Origin: Mycobacterium sp. DL
GTDB lineage: Bacteria > Actinomycetota > Actinomycetes > Mycobacteriales > Mycobacteriaceae
DNA: 64,000 bases
Direction of reading: 5' to 3'
NCBI RefSeq assembly: GCF_039729195.1
Contig: NZ_CP155796.1
Location: forward strand, 5,952,001-6,016,000
Positions 1 to 9,467 of the stretch are shown piece by piece. The position numbers were made by a program, and so were the translations under genes. The notes beneath the pieces were generated by a model, which was given only the letters and a program-made list of their open reading frames with translations, was not told where the DNA came from and ran no database searches. Numbering within the stretch: position 1 is the first letter of the stretch; each line of letters starts with the position of its first letter.

Positions 1-218
1 CCGATCCCGGGCTGATCACCTTCGCCCGTCGGTTGCGTCGGCGTGGGGTCAGGTGGGACACCATCGTGTTCATGAGCGCGGTGTACACCCTGACCCGCTC
101 GGGCTTGAACCAACCGATCACCGACGATGTGGCATCCCTGCTCGGTCGACCGCCACGCACACTGACCGAGTTCCTCACTGACAGCGCCTGGCGCTGGCAC
201 GAGCGAGCCTGGACATAG
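1..218 (+). CDS. NmrA/NAD(P)H-binding family protein, C-terminal end (partial)
   Basis: The window opens inside this gene. The readable frame (from base 3) gives about 71 residues and ends in TAG. The tail has a Rossmann-family C-terminal pattern: a helix followed by LTRSGLNQPITDDVASLLGR and then a segment rich in aromatic residues. This resembles the end of NmrA-like, NAD(P)H-binding SDR proteins, where a 'TDDV..L.GRPPRT' stretch is common. The cofactor-binding N-terminus lies outside the window, so the substrate cannot be judged. It is followed by about 155 bases of intergenic DNA before the thiocyanate hydrolase genes and is probably a separate transcription unit. Confidence 0.6.
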   Translation, partial: DPGLITFARRLRRRGVRWDTIVFMSAVYTLTRSGLNQPITDDVASLLGRPPRTLTEFLTDSAWRWHERAWT

Positions 219-374
219 GACCATCGTCCTGTCGCAATCTGCGAATAATGGTCGCCGACGTCAATACTGCAGTCTTACAGAATGATTGAGAGTTATCGGC
301 CGGTCGGTAGTTAACCGGTGTTAATCTGCGCATACTGCAGAGTCAGGTCGCCAAGTCGTAGCGAGGGTCTGTCC

Positions 375-1210
375 ATGAGTAGCTCCGCTGAACGTGCCGC
401 ACAACTCGACCTCGTCGGCGTCTCAAATCGGCCTACCCCGAACTTCCTGACGCACCGACTCCCGACCTGCTCGACCACGACCGTTTCGTCGCCTACATGA
501 AGCCGGTGCACGACGTCGGCGGTGAGCCGGACGCCCCGATGAAGTACGAGAACAAGGACTACGAGTACTGGGAGCACATGACCTATGTGATCTGCGAAGT
601 GCTTGCCTGGCGCGGCATTTGGCTGTCCGAGGAGCGGCGGCGGATCGGCAATGTCGACGTCGGTCGTGCGGTGTATCTCGGCTTTCCCTATTACGGTCGC
701 TGGCTGTTGTCCGTGGCACGTGTGCTGATCGAGAAGCACCACATCGGCCTCACCGAACTCAGCGAGCGGATGGCCGAGGTCAAAGAGCGTTACGCCGGCG
801 GACTCGAGGGAAAGGCCCTCGAGGCGCGCCCCAAGTCCGAGGGCGACGGAACACAGGTCAAGCGCAACAGTCACGTGGTGCACGCGGTGGGCAAAGGCGA
901 TCCGCAGGTCTATGCGGGCAAGGCCGGCGAACCGAAGTTCAAGGTCGGCGACCCCGTCGTCGTGCGGGAGTTGCCGGTGCTGTTCTACACCCGCACCCCC
1001 GAGTACGTGCGCGGCGCCAAGGGCGAGATCGCCGCGGTGGCCTACGAAAGCCCGGCCGCCGAGGACGAGACGTGGGACATCCCCGACGCCCAGCCCGAAT
1101 GGTTCTACGTCGTCCGGTTCCGCATGTCCGAACTGTGGAACGACTTCAACGGGCCGGCCACAGACAGTCTCCGGACTGAGATTCCCGAGCGCTGGCTGCA
1201 GGCCGGCTGA
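375..1210 (+). pseudogene. scnB: thiocyanate hydrolase beta-alpha fused subunit, apparent frameshift near 419
   Basis: The intact frame from 497 encodes 237 residues. The first ~115 resemble the thiocyanate hydrolase (SCNase) beta subunit (MKPVHDVGGE, EVLAWRGIWLSEERRR, YLGFPYYGRWLL). Residues ~125-237 resemble the alpha subunit, an SH3-like fold (KFKVGDPVVVRELPVLFYTR, AYESPAAEDE, EIPERWL). In Thiobacillus these are separate genes in the order beta, alpha, gamma; here the first two are one polypeptide. The beta N-terminus continues upstream of 497 in the same frame (RLKSAYPELPDAP, 419-457) but reaches a stop at 389 with no start codon. A start at 375 in another frame gives MSSSAERAAQLDLVG and joins it perfectly if one C is restored in GGC(C)GT at 417-420. 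So the gene looks broken by a one-base deletion, or the deletion is a sequence error. An internal start at ATG 497 would remove about 40 residues. SCNase converts thiocyanate to carbonyl sulfide and ammonia. Confidence 0.75.
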
Positions 1211-1220
1211 ACGGAGAAAC

Positions 1221-1925
1221 ATGACAGCGCACGACCACGACCACGACCGCACCGTCAAGCCGATGGTCGACGAGGTCACCGACTTCGAGATCCTCGAGAT
1301 CGCCCTGCGCGAATTGTGCATCGAGAAGGGCATCTTCACCGCAGAGGAACATCGGCGCTTCACCGAGTTCGCCGAGCAGATCGGTCCCACTCCTGCCGCC
1401 CGTCTGGTGGCCCGCGCCTGGCTCGATCCCGATTTCAAGAGTCTTGCCCTCGCCGAACCGATGACGGCGAGCAAGGAAGTCGGCGTCGACTGGCTCGAAC
1501 CGACCGGGTTCGGCACCCCCAGCGATTTCACGGCCTTCCAGATCCTGGAGGACACCCCGACGGTGCACCACGTGATCGTCTGTGCCCTGTGCTCGTGTTA
1601 TCCGCGACCGATCCTCGGCAACTCCCCGGAGTGGTACCGCACACCCAATTACCGTCGGCGCCTGGTGCGTTGGCCGCGTCAGGTGCTCGCGGAGTTCGGC
1701 CTCTACCTGACCGACGATGTCGAGGTGAGGGTGCAGGACTCCAACCAGAAGCACCGGTTCATGGTCATGCCGATCCGCCCCGAGGGCACCGACGACTGGA
1801 CCGAGGATCAGCTGACCGAGATCATCACCCGCGACTGCCTGATCGGCGTGGCACTGCCCAAGGCCGGAGTCACGACCAACGTCATCACCGACACCCGTGC
1901 CGCGGTGCACCCGGACGGCGTCTGA
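1221..1925 (+). CDS. scnC: thiocyanate hydrolase gamma subunit (metal-binding, nitrile hydratase alpha-like)
   Basis: 234 residues. This is the catalytic, cobalt-binding subunit of an SCNase, homologous to the nitrile hydratase alpha subunit. The metal-site motif VCALCSC is at residues 120-126: Cys121, Cys124 and Cys126 plus Ser125, the residues that ligate Co(III) and include the oxidised cysteines in this family. Long blocks match the known gamma subunit, including the His/Asp-rich N-terminus HDHDHDR, NSPEWYRTPNYRRRLVRWPR, DSNQKHRF and TRDCLIGVALP. These favour SCNase over ordinary nitrile hydratase. ATG 1221 follows an ACGGAGAAAC ribosome site. It lies 10 bases after the beta-alpha gene and 2 bases before the activator, so the three form one operon. 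Confidence 0.88.
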   Translation: MTAHDHDHDRTVKPMVDEVTDFEILEIALRELCIEKGIFTAEEHRRFTEFAEQIGPTPAARLVARAWLDPDFKSLALAEPMTASKEVGVDWLEPTGFGTPSDFTAFQILEDTPTVHHVIVCALCSCYPRPILGNSPEWYRTPNYRRRLVRWPRQVLAEFGLYLTDDVEVRVQDSNQKHRFMVMPIRPEGTDDWTEDQLTEIITRDCLIGVALPKAGVTTNVITDTRAAVHPDGV

Positions 1926-1927
1926 CA

Positions 1928-2275
1928 ATGGACCGGCCCGTCGACAGCGACGTGTTGCAGCACCTCGTCGATCGTCGTCAGGTGTGGCCGGCGATGGCGG
2001 CCAAGTACGGCGTGGAAAACCCCGTGCCACCGTGGAAGACCAGCCTCGACGGCCTCTGTGATGCACTCGACCACGCTGCGTGTGACACCCCGGTCCCGAG
2101 CTTCAAGGAACGCCGCGACGAGGAAGACGCTCTGTCTGCGACGGTGTACTCCGACCTTCCCTACCCGGAGAGCCAACTGGTCTCGCTGGCACATTCGCTG
2201 ATGACGCGCGGGCTGATCACAGAATCCGAACTGCGACAGAAACTATCGGCCATCCGGGCGCGCCTCGAGGCCTGA
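1928..2275 (+). CDS. thiocyanate hydrolase activator-like protein (P15K / NHase beta N-domain family)
   Basis: 115 residues, largely helical. It resembles the N-terminal domain of nitrile hydratase beta subunits and the small accessory/activator proteins (P15K type) that deliver cobalt to SCNase-family apoenzymes. Visible family-like features are a WP.MA.KYG segment near residues 20-27, PPWKTSLDGLCDAL near 34, ERRDEEDALS near 63 and a final helix LITESELRQKL. It starts 2 bases after the gamma subunit stop, so it is translationally coupled to it. The role as maturation factor is inferred from position and family; an alternative is a separate structural subunit of the complex. Confidence 0.65.
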   Translation: MDRPVDSDVLQHLVDRRQVWPAMAAKYGVENPVPPWKTSLDGLCDALDHAACDTPVPSFKERRDEEDALSATVYSDLPYPESQLVSLAHSLMTRGLITESELRQKLSAIRARLEA

Positions 2276-2291
2276 GCGAACGCCCTGACCA

Positions 2292-3479
2292 TCAACCCTG
2301 GCGAAGCGTCAGGACGGTGATCTCGCTGGGCGCGAAGACCCGGAACGGCGGTCCCCAGAACCCGCTGCCGCGACTGGTGTAGAGCTGCGTGCGCTCACCA
2401 TGGCTGCTCAGACCGTGCAACACCGGCTGATCGAGCCGGACGAGGAAGTTGAACGGCCAGATCTGCCCACCGTGGGTATGCCCGGAGATCTGTAGATCCA
2501 CGCCCGCACGGGCCGCGCTGGTGATCTGCTTGGGCTGGTGCGCCAGCAGCAGCACCGGCAGCGTGGTGTCGGAATCATGCAGAGCTGCATCAAGATTCGC
2601 ACCATGGCCGTCGATCCCGGACGCCTTGGCGGTCGCGTCGTCCACGCCGGCGACGACGAGCCTGTCGCCGCCACGTTCGACCACGATGTGCCGATTGTGG
2701 AGTGCATCCCAGCCGATGCGCTCCATGTAGTCCAACCAGCCCTGCGCCTCGTTGAAGTATTCATGGTTGCCGGTGACGTACACCCGGGCGAGCCTGCCCT
2801 GCGCGGCTGCCAGCGGAGCAACCTGGTGCTCGCGCACACTGACCGTCCCGTCGGCGAGATCACCGACGTGGCAGACGATGTCGGCGTCGAGGATGTTGAC
2901 CCGCTCGGTCACCGACGCCGACCAGCGGGCCCGGTCGATCGGGCCGTAATGGGTGTCGGTGATCACCACGACGCGCAGGCCGTCCAGTCCCCGGCCGAGC
3001 CGGGCGACCCTGACGTCGACATTCTTGATCCGCGGAATCCGCATGGCTTCGACGTATCCCCAGACCAACAGCACGGGGACGACGACAACAATCGCAGCGG
3101 CTACCAGGCGAGCCCTGAGCGGGTCTTCGACGCCGAATACAAGAATACCCAGACGCAGCAGCAGCGACAGCACCGACCACACGAACAGCACCCAGATCGC
3201 ACCGAGCAGAGCGTCGGCGATGACGGCCGCCCAGTCCCGGTGCCGATGCCCGTGGCCCCACGCCATCATCGCGGGCAGTCCCACAAGCGCGGCCGCGAAG
3301 ACCAGGGAGCCGGCTACGACCACCGCGGTGGGCCACTGCGTCCCGGCGAACACCAGCGTCCACCACGGCACCCCGAACAACAGCAGCAGGATCGTGGAGA
3401 CGACGGCAAGGCGCGACCATCGCCGTCGCGATCGCCGCGCAACGGCGGGCCTGGCCTCGGTCGACTGCGTATCTGACAT
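2292..3479 (-). CDS. membrane-anchored metallophosphoesterase
   Basis: 395 residues. The N-terminal ~150 residues hold an Arg-rich cytoplasmic start and four or so hydrophobic segments (about 25-47, 53-75, 85-110, 125-145). The calcineurin-like phosphoesterase domain follows. Its metal-binding motifs are clear: D.H (ITDTHYG), GD (CHVGDLADG), GNHE (VTGNHEYF) and GHTH (ISGHTHGGQIWP). The layout matches YaeI/YkuE-type membrane phosphoesterases of unknown natural substrate, thought to act on lipid or nucleotide phosphates. It converges with the SCNase operon (16-base gap) and diverges from the K+ channel gene. Confidence 0.85.
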   Translation of the reverse strand: MSDTQSTEARPAVARRSRRRWSRLAVVSTILLLLFGVPWWTLVFAGTQWPTAVVVAGSLVFAAALVGLPAMMAWGHGHRHRDWAAVIADALLGAIWVLFVWSVLSLLLRLGILVFGVEDPLRARLVAAAIVVVVPVLLVWGYVEAMRIPRIKNVDVRVARLGRGLDGLRVVVITDTHYGPIDRARWSASVTERVNILDADIVCHVGDLADGTVSVREHQVAPLAAAQGRLARVYVTGNHEYFNEAQGWLDYMERIGWDALHNRHIVVERGGDRLVVAGVDDATAKASGIDGHGANLDAALHDSDTTLPVLLLAHQPKQITSAARAGVDLQISGHTHGGQIWPFNFLVRLDQPVLHGLSSHGERTQLYTSRGSGFWGPPFRVFAPSEITVLTLRQG

Positions 3480-3677
3480 CGCGGCGCGCCTCGATTTTCT
3501 GTGTGTGGATTACCGACGACGGTACCTGCACCGACGAGCTGGTGACTCCGGCGCGCATACCCACCGTCATCGGGTGCCACCGCGCCGAAATCGCGCACAC
3601 CCGAACCATGACGCGACTGCCGGAGCATGATGTGTGCACGGCAGTCGGTGCGGCCGGACGGTCTACCGAGGAGGTGT

Positions 3678-4541
3678 GTGACGGACTGGGCAGTCGCGGT
3701 CGTCGGATCCTTCTTCGTGCTGTTGGTGATGCGCGATGTGTTTCACCCGATCGGCCACGGCAGCGTCGCACCGCAGGTGATGAAGTTCGTCTGGTGGCTG
3801 CTGCGGTTGTTCCCACCCGATCGGCGGATTGCGTCGTTGACGGGTCCGCTCGGGATCGCGATGGTCGTGTTGACCTGGGGTGCACTGGCGGTCCTGGGAT
3901 GGGCGATGCTGTACTACGCCTTGATGCCGGAGGGCTTCGCCTACAGCTCGGAACTCAATCCTGCGGCACGGCACAAGGTGTTCGACTCGGTCTACGTGTC
4001 GCTGGTGACCATCGGCACCCTCGGGTTCGGCGACATCGTTCCCACTGCACCGTGGCTTCGTGTGATCGTCCCCCTGGAGGCGTTGTTCGGGTTCATGCTC
4101 CTCACCGCCGCAGTGTCCTGGGTGCTACAGATCTACCCCGCCCTTCACCGCCGGCGGGTGCTGGCGTTGGAGCTCTCGACCCTGCGCCAGGCGCGGCGCG
4201 CACTGCCCGCCCTCGGAATCGAGTGCGTGCCGACAGATGTGCTGACCGGTATCGCCACCGCGGTGGTGGAGGTCAGGAACGACTTCACCCAGGACAGCGC
4301 GACGTACTACTTCCGCGATCTCGAAGCGGACGCATCGCTGGCATCCTCGCTCGAGTACGCCACCCAGCTCGCTGACGAGGCCCATCTCAGCGAAGACCCA
4401 CAGGTCCGCCTGGCCGGCGCACTCATCTCGGCCGCCGTGGACAGCCTGGCCGGACTTCTCGACGAGGAGTTTCTGCGGCTCGGCGGCGATACCGCAGCCA
4501 TCATCAAGGCCTATGCCACCGACCACCGCCACAATGACTGA
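3678..4541 (+). CDS. two-TM potassium channel family protein
   Basis: 287 residues from GTG 3678, chosen because GAGGAGG (3668-3674) lies just upstream; the frame is also open to ATG 3627. Hydrophobic segments at about 3-20, 50-75 and 125-150 flank a pore loop with the selectivity-filter-like sequence TIGTLGFGDIVP. The usual filter is T.GYGD; here it is TLGFGD, which still fits Ion_trans_2 channels. The C-terminal ~130 residues are soluble and helical and carry no recognisable RCK domain. Likely a cytoplasmic-membrane K+-selective pore. It is transcribed alone and converges with the dehydrogenase gene downstream (20-base gap). Confidence 0.75.
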   Translation: MTDWAVAVVGSFFVLLVMRDVFHPIGHGSVAPQVMKFVWWLLRLFPPDRRIASLTGPLGIAMVVLTWGALAVLGWAMLYYALMPEGFAYSSELNPAARHKVFDSVYVSLVTIGTLGFGDIVPTAPWLRVIVPLEALFGFMLLTAAVSWVLQIYPALHRRRVLALELSTLRQARRALPALGIECVPTDVLTGIATAVVEVRNDFTQDSATYYFRDLEADASLASSLEYATQLADEAHLSEDPQVRLAGALISAAVDSLAGLLDEEFLRLGGDTAAIIKAYATDHRHND

Positions 4542-4561
4542 CCGAGGCTGGACGGCACCCC

Positions 4562-5572
4562 TCACGTGCCGGATACGGTGACCACCACTTTGTCGCCGTG
4601 ACGCTCCGCGGCGCTGCTGAAAGCATTCGCCGCGTCCACCAGCGGATGGCGCTGGGTGACCAGCGAGTCCAATTCGATCCCGTCGGCGGCCAGGGAGATC
4701 GCGCGCGCATAGGTGTCGTTCATCCGCCGTACCATCGCAAACGTCAGCCCCTTTCTGCGGGCCGCGGCAGCGGGAAACGACGACGTGTCCTGCGACGGGA
4801 TCCCGCCGAGCGCGATACGCCCACCGGGTCGAGCGGCAGCCACTGCCGTCTCGATCGCGTGGTCGGTCCCGGCCATCTCGATCACAACGTCCACGCCGCG
4901 TCCGTCGGTTGCGTCCACCACCGCTTCCGCACCGTGGTCGGGGGAGAACACTGCGTCGGCACCCCAGCGAAGCGCGGTGGCTCGGCGATGTGCCAGCGGT
5001 TCGACGACGAAGACCCGGCGGGCACCTGAGCGGTGCGCCACCTGAACAGCGAGGACACCGATGGGTCCGCCGCCGACCACCAGGACATCCGCTCCCGGCT
5101 GCAGGTGGCTGATTCGGACGGCATGGATGGCGACGCCCAGCGGCTCGAGCAGGGCACCGGCGTCGTCACTGATGTCGTCGGGCAGCGGGTGCAGCAGGTG
5201 ATCCGGCCACACCAGGTGTTCCTGCAATGCGCCGTCGAGGGTGCCGTGACCGGCGAACTGCACTCTGGGACAGAGGTTGTGGTGGCCCGCGTTGCACATC
5301 TCGCACGACCCGCAAGGGATTGCGGGGTCGACGGCCACCCGGCGCCCCGCGTGCGGCCCGGCGATCGCGACCGCCGCGAACTCGTGGCCAGGCACGACAG
5401 GCCGGTCGATGCGATTCTCGCCGATCCCGCCGTCGACGAACCAGTGCAGATCGGATCCACAGATTCCGACCGAGGTGACGGCGAGCATAGACCAGCCCGG
5501 CGGGGCCTCTCCGGGTTCGGTTTCCGTCGCGACCCTCAGGTCACCGACGCCGTGAAGTCGGGCGACGATCAT
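4562..5572 (-). CDS. zinc-dependent medium-chain dehydrogenase (L-idonate/sorbitol dehydrogenase-like)
   Basis: 336 residues. Zinc-type MDR: catalytic zinc motif GICGSDLHWF near residue 37, GHE near 63, structural zinc cysteines (CGSCEMCNAGHHNLC, ~88-102) and the NAD(P)-binding VVGGGPIGVLAVQ near 165. It resembles L-idonate 5-dehydrogenase and related polyol dehydrogenases. It lies 15 bases after araA on the same strand and is the last gene of the long sugar operon, so it may oxidise a pentitol or aldonate linked to arabinose or galactose use. The exact substrate cannot be read from sequence. Confidence 0.8.
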   Translation of the reverse strand: MIVARLHGVGDLRVATETEPGEAPPGWSMLAVTSVGICGSDLHWFVDGGIGENRIDRPVVPGHEFAAVAIAGPHAGRRVAVDPAIPCGSCEMCNAGHHNLCPRVQFAGHGTLDGALQEHLVWPDHLLHPLPDDISDDAGALLEPLGVAIHAVRISHLQPGADVLVVGGGPIGVLAVQVAHRSGARRVFVVEPLAHRRATALRWGADAVFSPDHGAEAVVDATDGRGVDVVIEMAGTDHAIETAVAAARPGGRIALGGIPSQDTSSFPAAAARRKGLTFAMVRRMNDTYARAISLAADGIELDSLVTQRHPLVDAANAFSSAAERHGDKVVVTVSGT

Positions 5573-5587
5573 CAGCGGGCCCGGCGA

Positions 5588-7099
5588 TCAGAGTCCCGCG
5601 GCGACATGGTGGTAGACGTCGTTCCACTTCAACTCGTGCTGGAAGCCGCGCACCGTCGTCGCGCTGTCGATGACGAGCAGTTCGGTGTCCGTCATCGCGG
5701 CGAAGTCGTCGATCGTCTCGGTGGTGACCGCGCTGGTCATCACCGTGTGGTGTGGTGCGCCCGCCATCAGCCACGCCTCGGCCGAGGTGGACCACGACGG
5801 CAGTGGTTCCCATACCGCGCAGGCGACTGGGAGATTCGGTAGCGCAGCTGTCGGCTCGACGACACGAACCTCGTTGGCCACCAACCGGAATCGTGACCCC
5901 ATATCGCAGATGCCGATGATCACCGCATCGGCCGGTGCTGCCGTGAAGCGCAGCCGGACGGGATCGTCGCGGCCACCGATCGACAGCGGGTGCACCTCCA
6001 GCGTCGGGGTCCCGGCTGCGATGCTCGGGCAGACCTCGAGCATGTGCGCGCCGAGGATACGCTCGTGGCCCGGGGTCAGGTCGTAGGTGTAGTCCTCCAT
6101 GAACGAGGTGCCGCCGGGAAGGCCTTCGGCCATCACCTTCACCGTGCGCAGCATCAGCGCCGTCTTCCAGTCACCCTCGCCGCCGAACCCATAGCCATCG
6201 GCCATCAATCGCTGGACAGCCAGACCGGGAAGCTGGCGCAGGCCGCCGAGGTCCTCGAAGTTCGTGGTGAACGCGTTGAATCCCCCCTGCTGCAGAAACT
6301 TTCGCAGGCCGAGTTCGATCTGGGCGCCGCTGCGCAATGACTGATGGCGGTCACCGCCGGGCAGCAACTCGGCCGCGATCCGGTAGGTGCTCTCATACTC
6401 GCGAACCAGTTTGTCGATCTCGGCGGGTCGAACCCGTTCGACAACATCCACCAGGTCGTTGACGCCGTAGGTGTCGACCGATACGCCGAAATGCGCCTCC
6501 GCCTCGACCTTGTCGCCCTCGGTGACAGCGACGCCGCGCATGTTGTCCCCGAACCGGGCGACCTTGAGAGTCGACAGTTCCGCGTGACCCAGTGCCGCCC
6601 GCACCCAGGAACCGATCCGTTCTCGGGTACGCGGGTCACTGACATGCCCGGCGATCGTTTTACGCGAATGCGACAACCGAGACTGGATGTAGCCGAACTC
6701 GCGGTCGCCGTGCGCGGCCTGATTGAGGTTCATGAAATCCATGTCGATGCTGTGCCAGGGCAACTCGACACCGAACTGGGTGTGCAGATGCAGCAGCGGC
6801 TTGCGCAGCATCTTGAGCCCCCGGATCCACATCTTCGCCGGCGAGAACGTGTGCATCCAGGCGATCACGCCGATGCACTCGTCGGAGGAGTTCGCCTCGC
6901 CGAGTACCCGTGCGATCGATTCGGAGTCGGTGACGACCGGCAGCCACCGCACCTCGACCGGGATCTCCGAGCCGGCGTCGAGGAGTTCTGCGATCTGCCG
7001 GGACTGCGTCGCGACCTGGTCGAGGATGTCCTGCCCATACATGGACTGGCTGCCCGTGATCAGCCATACCTGGCTGGTGACGAGTCGAGACGCGATCAT
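5588..7099 (-). CDS. araA: L-arabinose isomerase
   Basis: 503 residues, the usual length for AraA. It converts L-arabinose to L-ribulose in the cytoplasm using Mn2+. Family signatures are visible: [11 protein letters not shown] near residue 12, [18 protein letters not shown] near 75, [13 protein letters not shown] near 105, [19 protein letters not shown] near 122, GGEGDWKTA near 305, and a late H in GAPHHTV. The start ATG 7099 overlaps the araD stop in an ATGA arrangement. The frame is open far upstream but the overlap and the homologous N-terminus (VWLITGSQ) fix this start. Part of the araB-araD-araA block. Confidence 0.95.
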   Translation of the reverse strand: MIASRLVTSQVWLITGSQSMYGQDILDQVATQSRQIAELLDAGSEIPVEVRWLPVVTDSESIARVLGEANSSDECIGVIAWMHTFSPAKMWIRGLKMLRKPLLHLHTQFGVELPWHSIDMDFMNLNQAAHGDREFGYIQSRLSHSRKTIAGHVSDPRTRERIGSWVRAALGHAELSTLKVARFGDNMRGVAVTEGDKVEAEAHFGVSVDTYGVNDLVDVVERVRPAEIDKLVREYESTYRIAAELLPGGDRHQSLRSGAQIELGLRKFLQQGGFNAFTTNFEDLGGLRQLPGLAVQRLMADGYGFGGEGDWKTALMLRTVKVMAEGLPGGTSFMEDYTYDLTPGHERILGAHMLEVCPSIAAGTPTLEVHPLSIGGRDDPVRLRFTAAPADAVIIGICDMGSRFRLVANEVRVVEPTAALPNLPVACAVWEPLPSWSTSAEAWLMAGAPHHTVMTSAVTTETIDDFAAMTDTELLVIDSATTVRGFQHELKWNDVYHHVAAGL

Positions 7100-7800
7100 C
7101 GCTGGTTCTCCTGAAGGGTGTCGGAAGACTGGCCGTACACGTTCTGATAGCGCTCGAACAGCGCAGCGACATCGGCCGCGTCCAGCGTTGGGGCGGCGCC
7201 GAGTTGACGGCTGATGTGAACGGTGCGTGCCACATCCTCGACCATCACGGCCGCTTTGACGGCGTCGCGAGCAGTCCGCCCGATGGTGAACGGGCCGTGG
7301 TTGCGCATCAGCACCGCCGGGGATCTGCTGTACCGCAACGCCTCGACGATGCCACGGCCGATGGAATCGTCGCCGATGAGCGCAAAAGGTCCCACCGGGA
7401 TGTCTCCACCGAACTCGTCGGCGATCATCGTGAGTACGCACGGGATGGGCTCGCCGCGCGCGGCCCACGCCGTGGCGTAAGTGGAGTGGGTGTGGACCAC
7501 ACCCCCGACCTCGGGCATGTGGCGATAGACATAGGCGTGAGCAGCGGTGTCCGATGACGGGGCGAGAACCCCGTCGATGAGATTGCCGTGCAGATCACAC
7601 ACCACCATGTCGTCGGGCGTCAACGAGTCATAGTCGGCACCTGAGGGTTTGATGACCATCAGATCCTGATCGGGAACCCGGGCGGACACGTTACCGGCTG
7701 TCCAGATGACCAGCTCGTAGTGCGTCAGTTGCGAATGCAGATCGCAGACCTGGCGACGCAGTCCGGCGATGACCCGGTCGATATCGGAGGTGATGGTCAT
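7096..7800 (-). CDS. araD: L-ribulose-5-phosphate 4-epimerase
   Basis: 234 residues, class II aldolase/epimerase family. It converts L-ribulose 5-phosphate to D-xylulose 5-phosphate, feeding the pentose phosphate pathway. Visible motifs: TAGNVSAR near residue 34 and KPSG near 51 (phosphate binding), the metal histidines in [13 protein letters not shown] near 98, and [10 protein letters not shown] near 168. It overlaps araB by four bases upstream (ATGA) and araA by four bases downstream, showing tight translational coupling. L-fuculose-phosphate aldolase is a related family, but the araA/araB neighbours favour AraD. Confidence 0.92.
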   Translation of the reverse strand: MTITSDIDRVIAGLRRQVCDLHSQLTHYELVIWTAGNVSARVPDQDLMVIKPSGADYDSLTPDDMVVCDLHGNLIDGVLAPSSDTAAHAYVYRHMPEVGGVVHTHSTYATAWAARGEPIPCVLTMIADEFGGDIPVGPFALIGDDSIGRGIVEALRYSRSPAVLMRNHGPFTIGRTARDAVKAAVMVEDVARTVHISRQLGAAPTLDAADVAALFERYQNVYGQSSDTLQENQR

Positions 7801-9467
7801 GAGGTGGGCTCCATAGCGGTTTCCGGTGATCCGATACGCCGGAGTCGGCGCATCATGTCGTTGCCGCGACCGAACCAGTCGTAGGCGGTGACGTACTCGC
7901 GGTAGAGCTGTTCGTAGGCAGCAACATTGGCAGGAATCGGGGTGTAGGCGTTGCGGTGCCGCCGGCCCATTTGTTTGGCCGCGGTGCGCACATCGCTGAA
8001 TTCGCCTGCTGCCGTTGCGGCGTGGATGGCCGAGCCCAGCGCGGGAGCCTGCGTGGACGGCACCACCGACAGAGGCAGTCCGACAGCGTCGGCGTAGATC
8101 TGCATGAGTAGCTTGTTCTTCAACAGCCCGCCGGCGACCACCAACTCGGTCACCGGGACGCCGTTGGCGACGAACGTCTCCACGATCATCCGGGTGCCGA
8201 ACGCGGTGGCCTCCAGCAGCGCCCGGTACATGTCGACACAGGTGGTCGCCAACGTCTGCCCGATCATCACGCCCGACAGTTCGTGATCGACGAGTACCGA
8301 GCGGTTTCCGCTGTGCCAGTCGAGCGCGACGAGTCCGTGTTCGCCGACCTGTTGGCGACCGGCAAGCTCGGTCAGATACTCATGAAGCGACAGATCTCGA
8401 CGACGCGCCTCGACCTGATGGCTCTCCGGGACGCAGTTGTCGACGAACCAGCCGAAGATGTCTCCGACCCCTGACTGCCCTGCTTCGTATCCCCAACTGC
8501 CCGTTCCTATTCCGCCGTCGACCACGCCACACATCCCGGGCACCTCACGCAGCACCTCGGCGTTCATCACATGGCAGGTCGAGGTTCCCATGATCGCCAC
8601 CAGTTGCCCTGACTCCATCGCGTCGGCCGCCGCGACGGTGACGTGGGCGTCGACGTTGCCGACGGCGACGGGGATCCCGCTCGGCAGTCCGGTCCACTGG
8701 GCCGCCTGCTCGGTCAGATACCCGGCCCGCTCCCCCAGTTGGCCGATCGGGTGATCCAGTTTGTCGGTGACGAAGCCGGCGAACTCCGGGCGCACCGATG
8801 CGAGAAACTCCCGGGACGGATACCGGCCGTCCTGGCGGATTCCTTTGTAACCGGCACTGCAGGCATTGCGGACATAACTGCCCGACAGCTGCCAGACGAT
8901 CCAGTCCGCCGCTTCCACGAAGTGGTCCATGGCGTGGTAGACCGCCGGGTCCTCGTCGAGGATCTCCAGCGCCTTCGCGAACTCCCATTCACTCGAGATC
9001 AACCCGCCGTAGCGCGCAAGCCAATACTCTCGCCGCTGTGCGGCAACGGCATTGATTCGATCGGCCTGAGGCTGAGGGGAATGGTGACGCCACAGCTTGA
9101 CGTAGGCATGTGGGCGATCGTGGAACTCCTCGAGATCGGAGAGCGGGGTTCCATCGGCGCGCACCGGCACCATCGTGCAGGCCGTGAAATCGGTACCGAT
9201 CCCGACGATGTCAGTGGGATCAACACCTGCCCGCACGACGGCCTCCGGCACGGCGGTGCGCAGCACATCGAGGTAGTCGCCAGGCATCTGCAGCGCCCAC
9301 TGCGGCGGAAGCCGGACTTCGCTTCCGGGAAGCCTTTCGGTGATCACACCGTGCGCATAGGAGTGCTCGGCACTGGCGAGTTCCCGGCCGTCGCTGACGC
9401 GCACGACCAGTGCCCTACCTGAAAGGGTGCCGAAATCGACTCCCACTGTGTACTTCTCGCCACTCAC
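7797..9467 (-). CDS. araB: ribulokinase
   Basis: 556 residues, FGGY carbohydrate kinase family, matching AraB length. It phosphorylates L-ribulose. The N-terminal phosphate motif VGVDFGTLSGRALVV is at residues 8-22; VGIGTDFTACTMVP near 88 and the ribulokinase-type WKHH-like KLWRHH near 125 fit AraB. The FGGY C-domain shows LLEATAFGTRMIVETF and VVAGGLLKNKLLMQIYAD near 420-450. It overlaps the LacI-type regulator upstream and araD downstream by ATGA junctions. Confidence 0.93.
   Translation of the reverse strand: MSGEKYTVGVDFGTLSGRALVVRVSDGRELASAEHSYAHGVITERLPGSEVRLPPQWALQMPGDYLDVLRTAVPEAVVRAGVDPTDIVGIGTDFTACTMVPVRADGTPLSDLEEFHDRPHAYVKLWRHHSPQPQADRINAVAAQRREYWLARYGGLISSEWEFAKALEILDEDPAVYHAMDHFVEAADWIVWQLSGSYVRNACSAGYKGIRQDGRYPSREFLASVRPEFAGFVTDKLDHPIGQLGERAGYLTEQAAQWTGLPSGIPVAVGNVDAHVTVAAADAMESGQLVAIMGTSTCHVMNAEVLREVPGMCGVVDGGIGTGSWGYEAGQSGVGDIFGWFVDNCVPESHQVEARRRDLSLHEYLTELAGRQQVGEHGLVALDWHSGNRSVLVDHELSGVMIGQTLATTCVDMYRALLEATAFGTRMIVETFVANGVPVTELVVAGGLLKNKLLMQIYADAVGLPLSVVPSTQAPALGSAIHAATAAGEFSDVRTAAKQMGRRHRNAYTPIPANVAAYEQLYREYVTAYDWFGRGNDMMRRLRRIGSPETAMEPTS

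Noticed and set aside
1146..2066. A 306-codon minus-strand frame over the thiocyanate hydrolase genes
   Set aside because: Overlaps scnC and the activator gene, which have strong family motifs; the antisense product has none.
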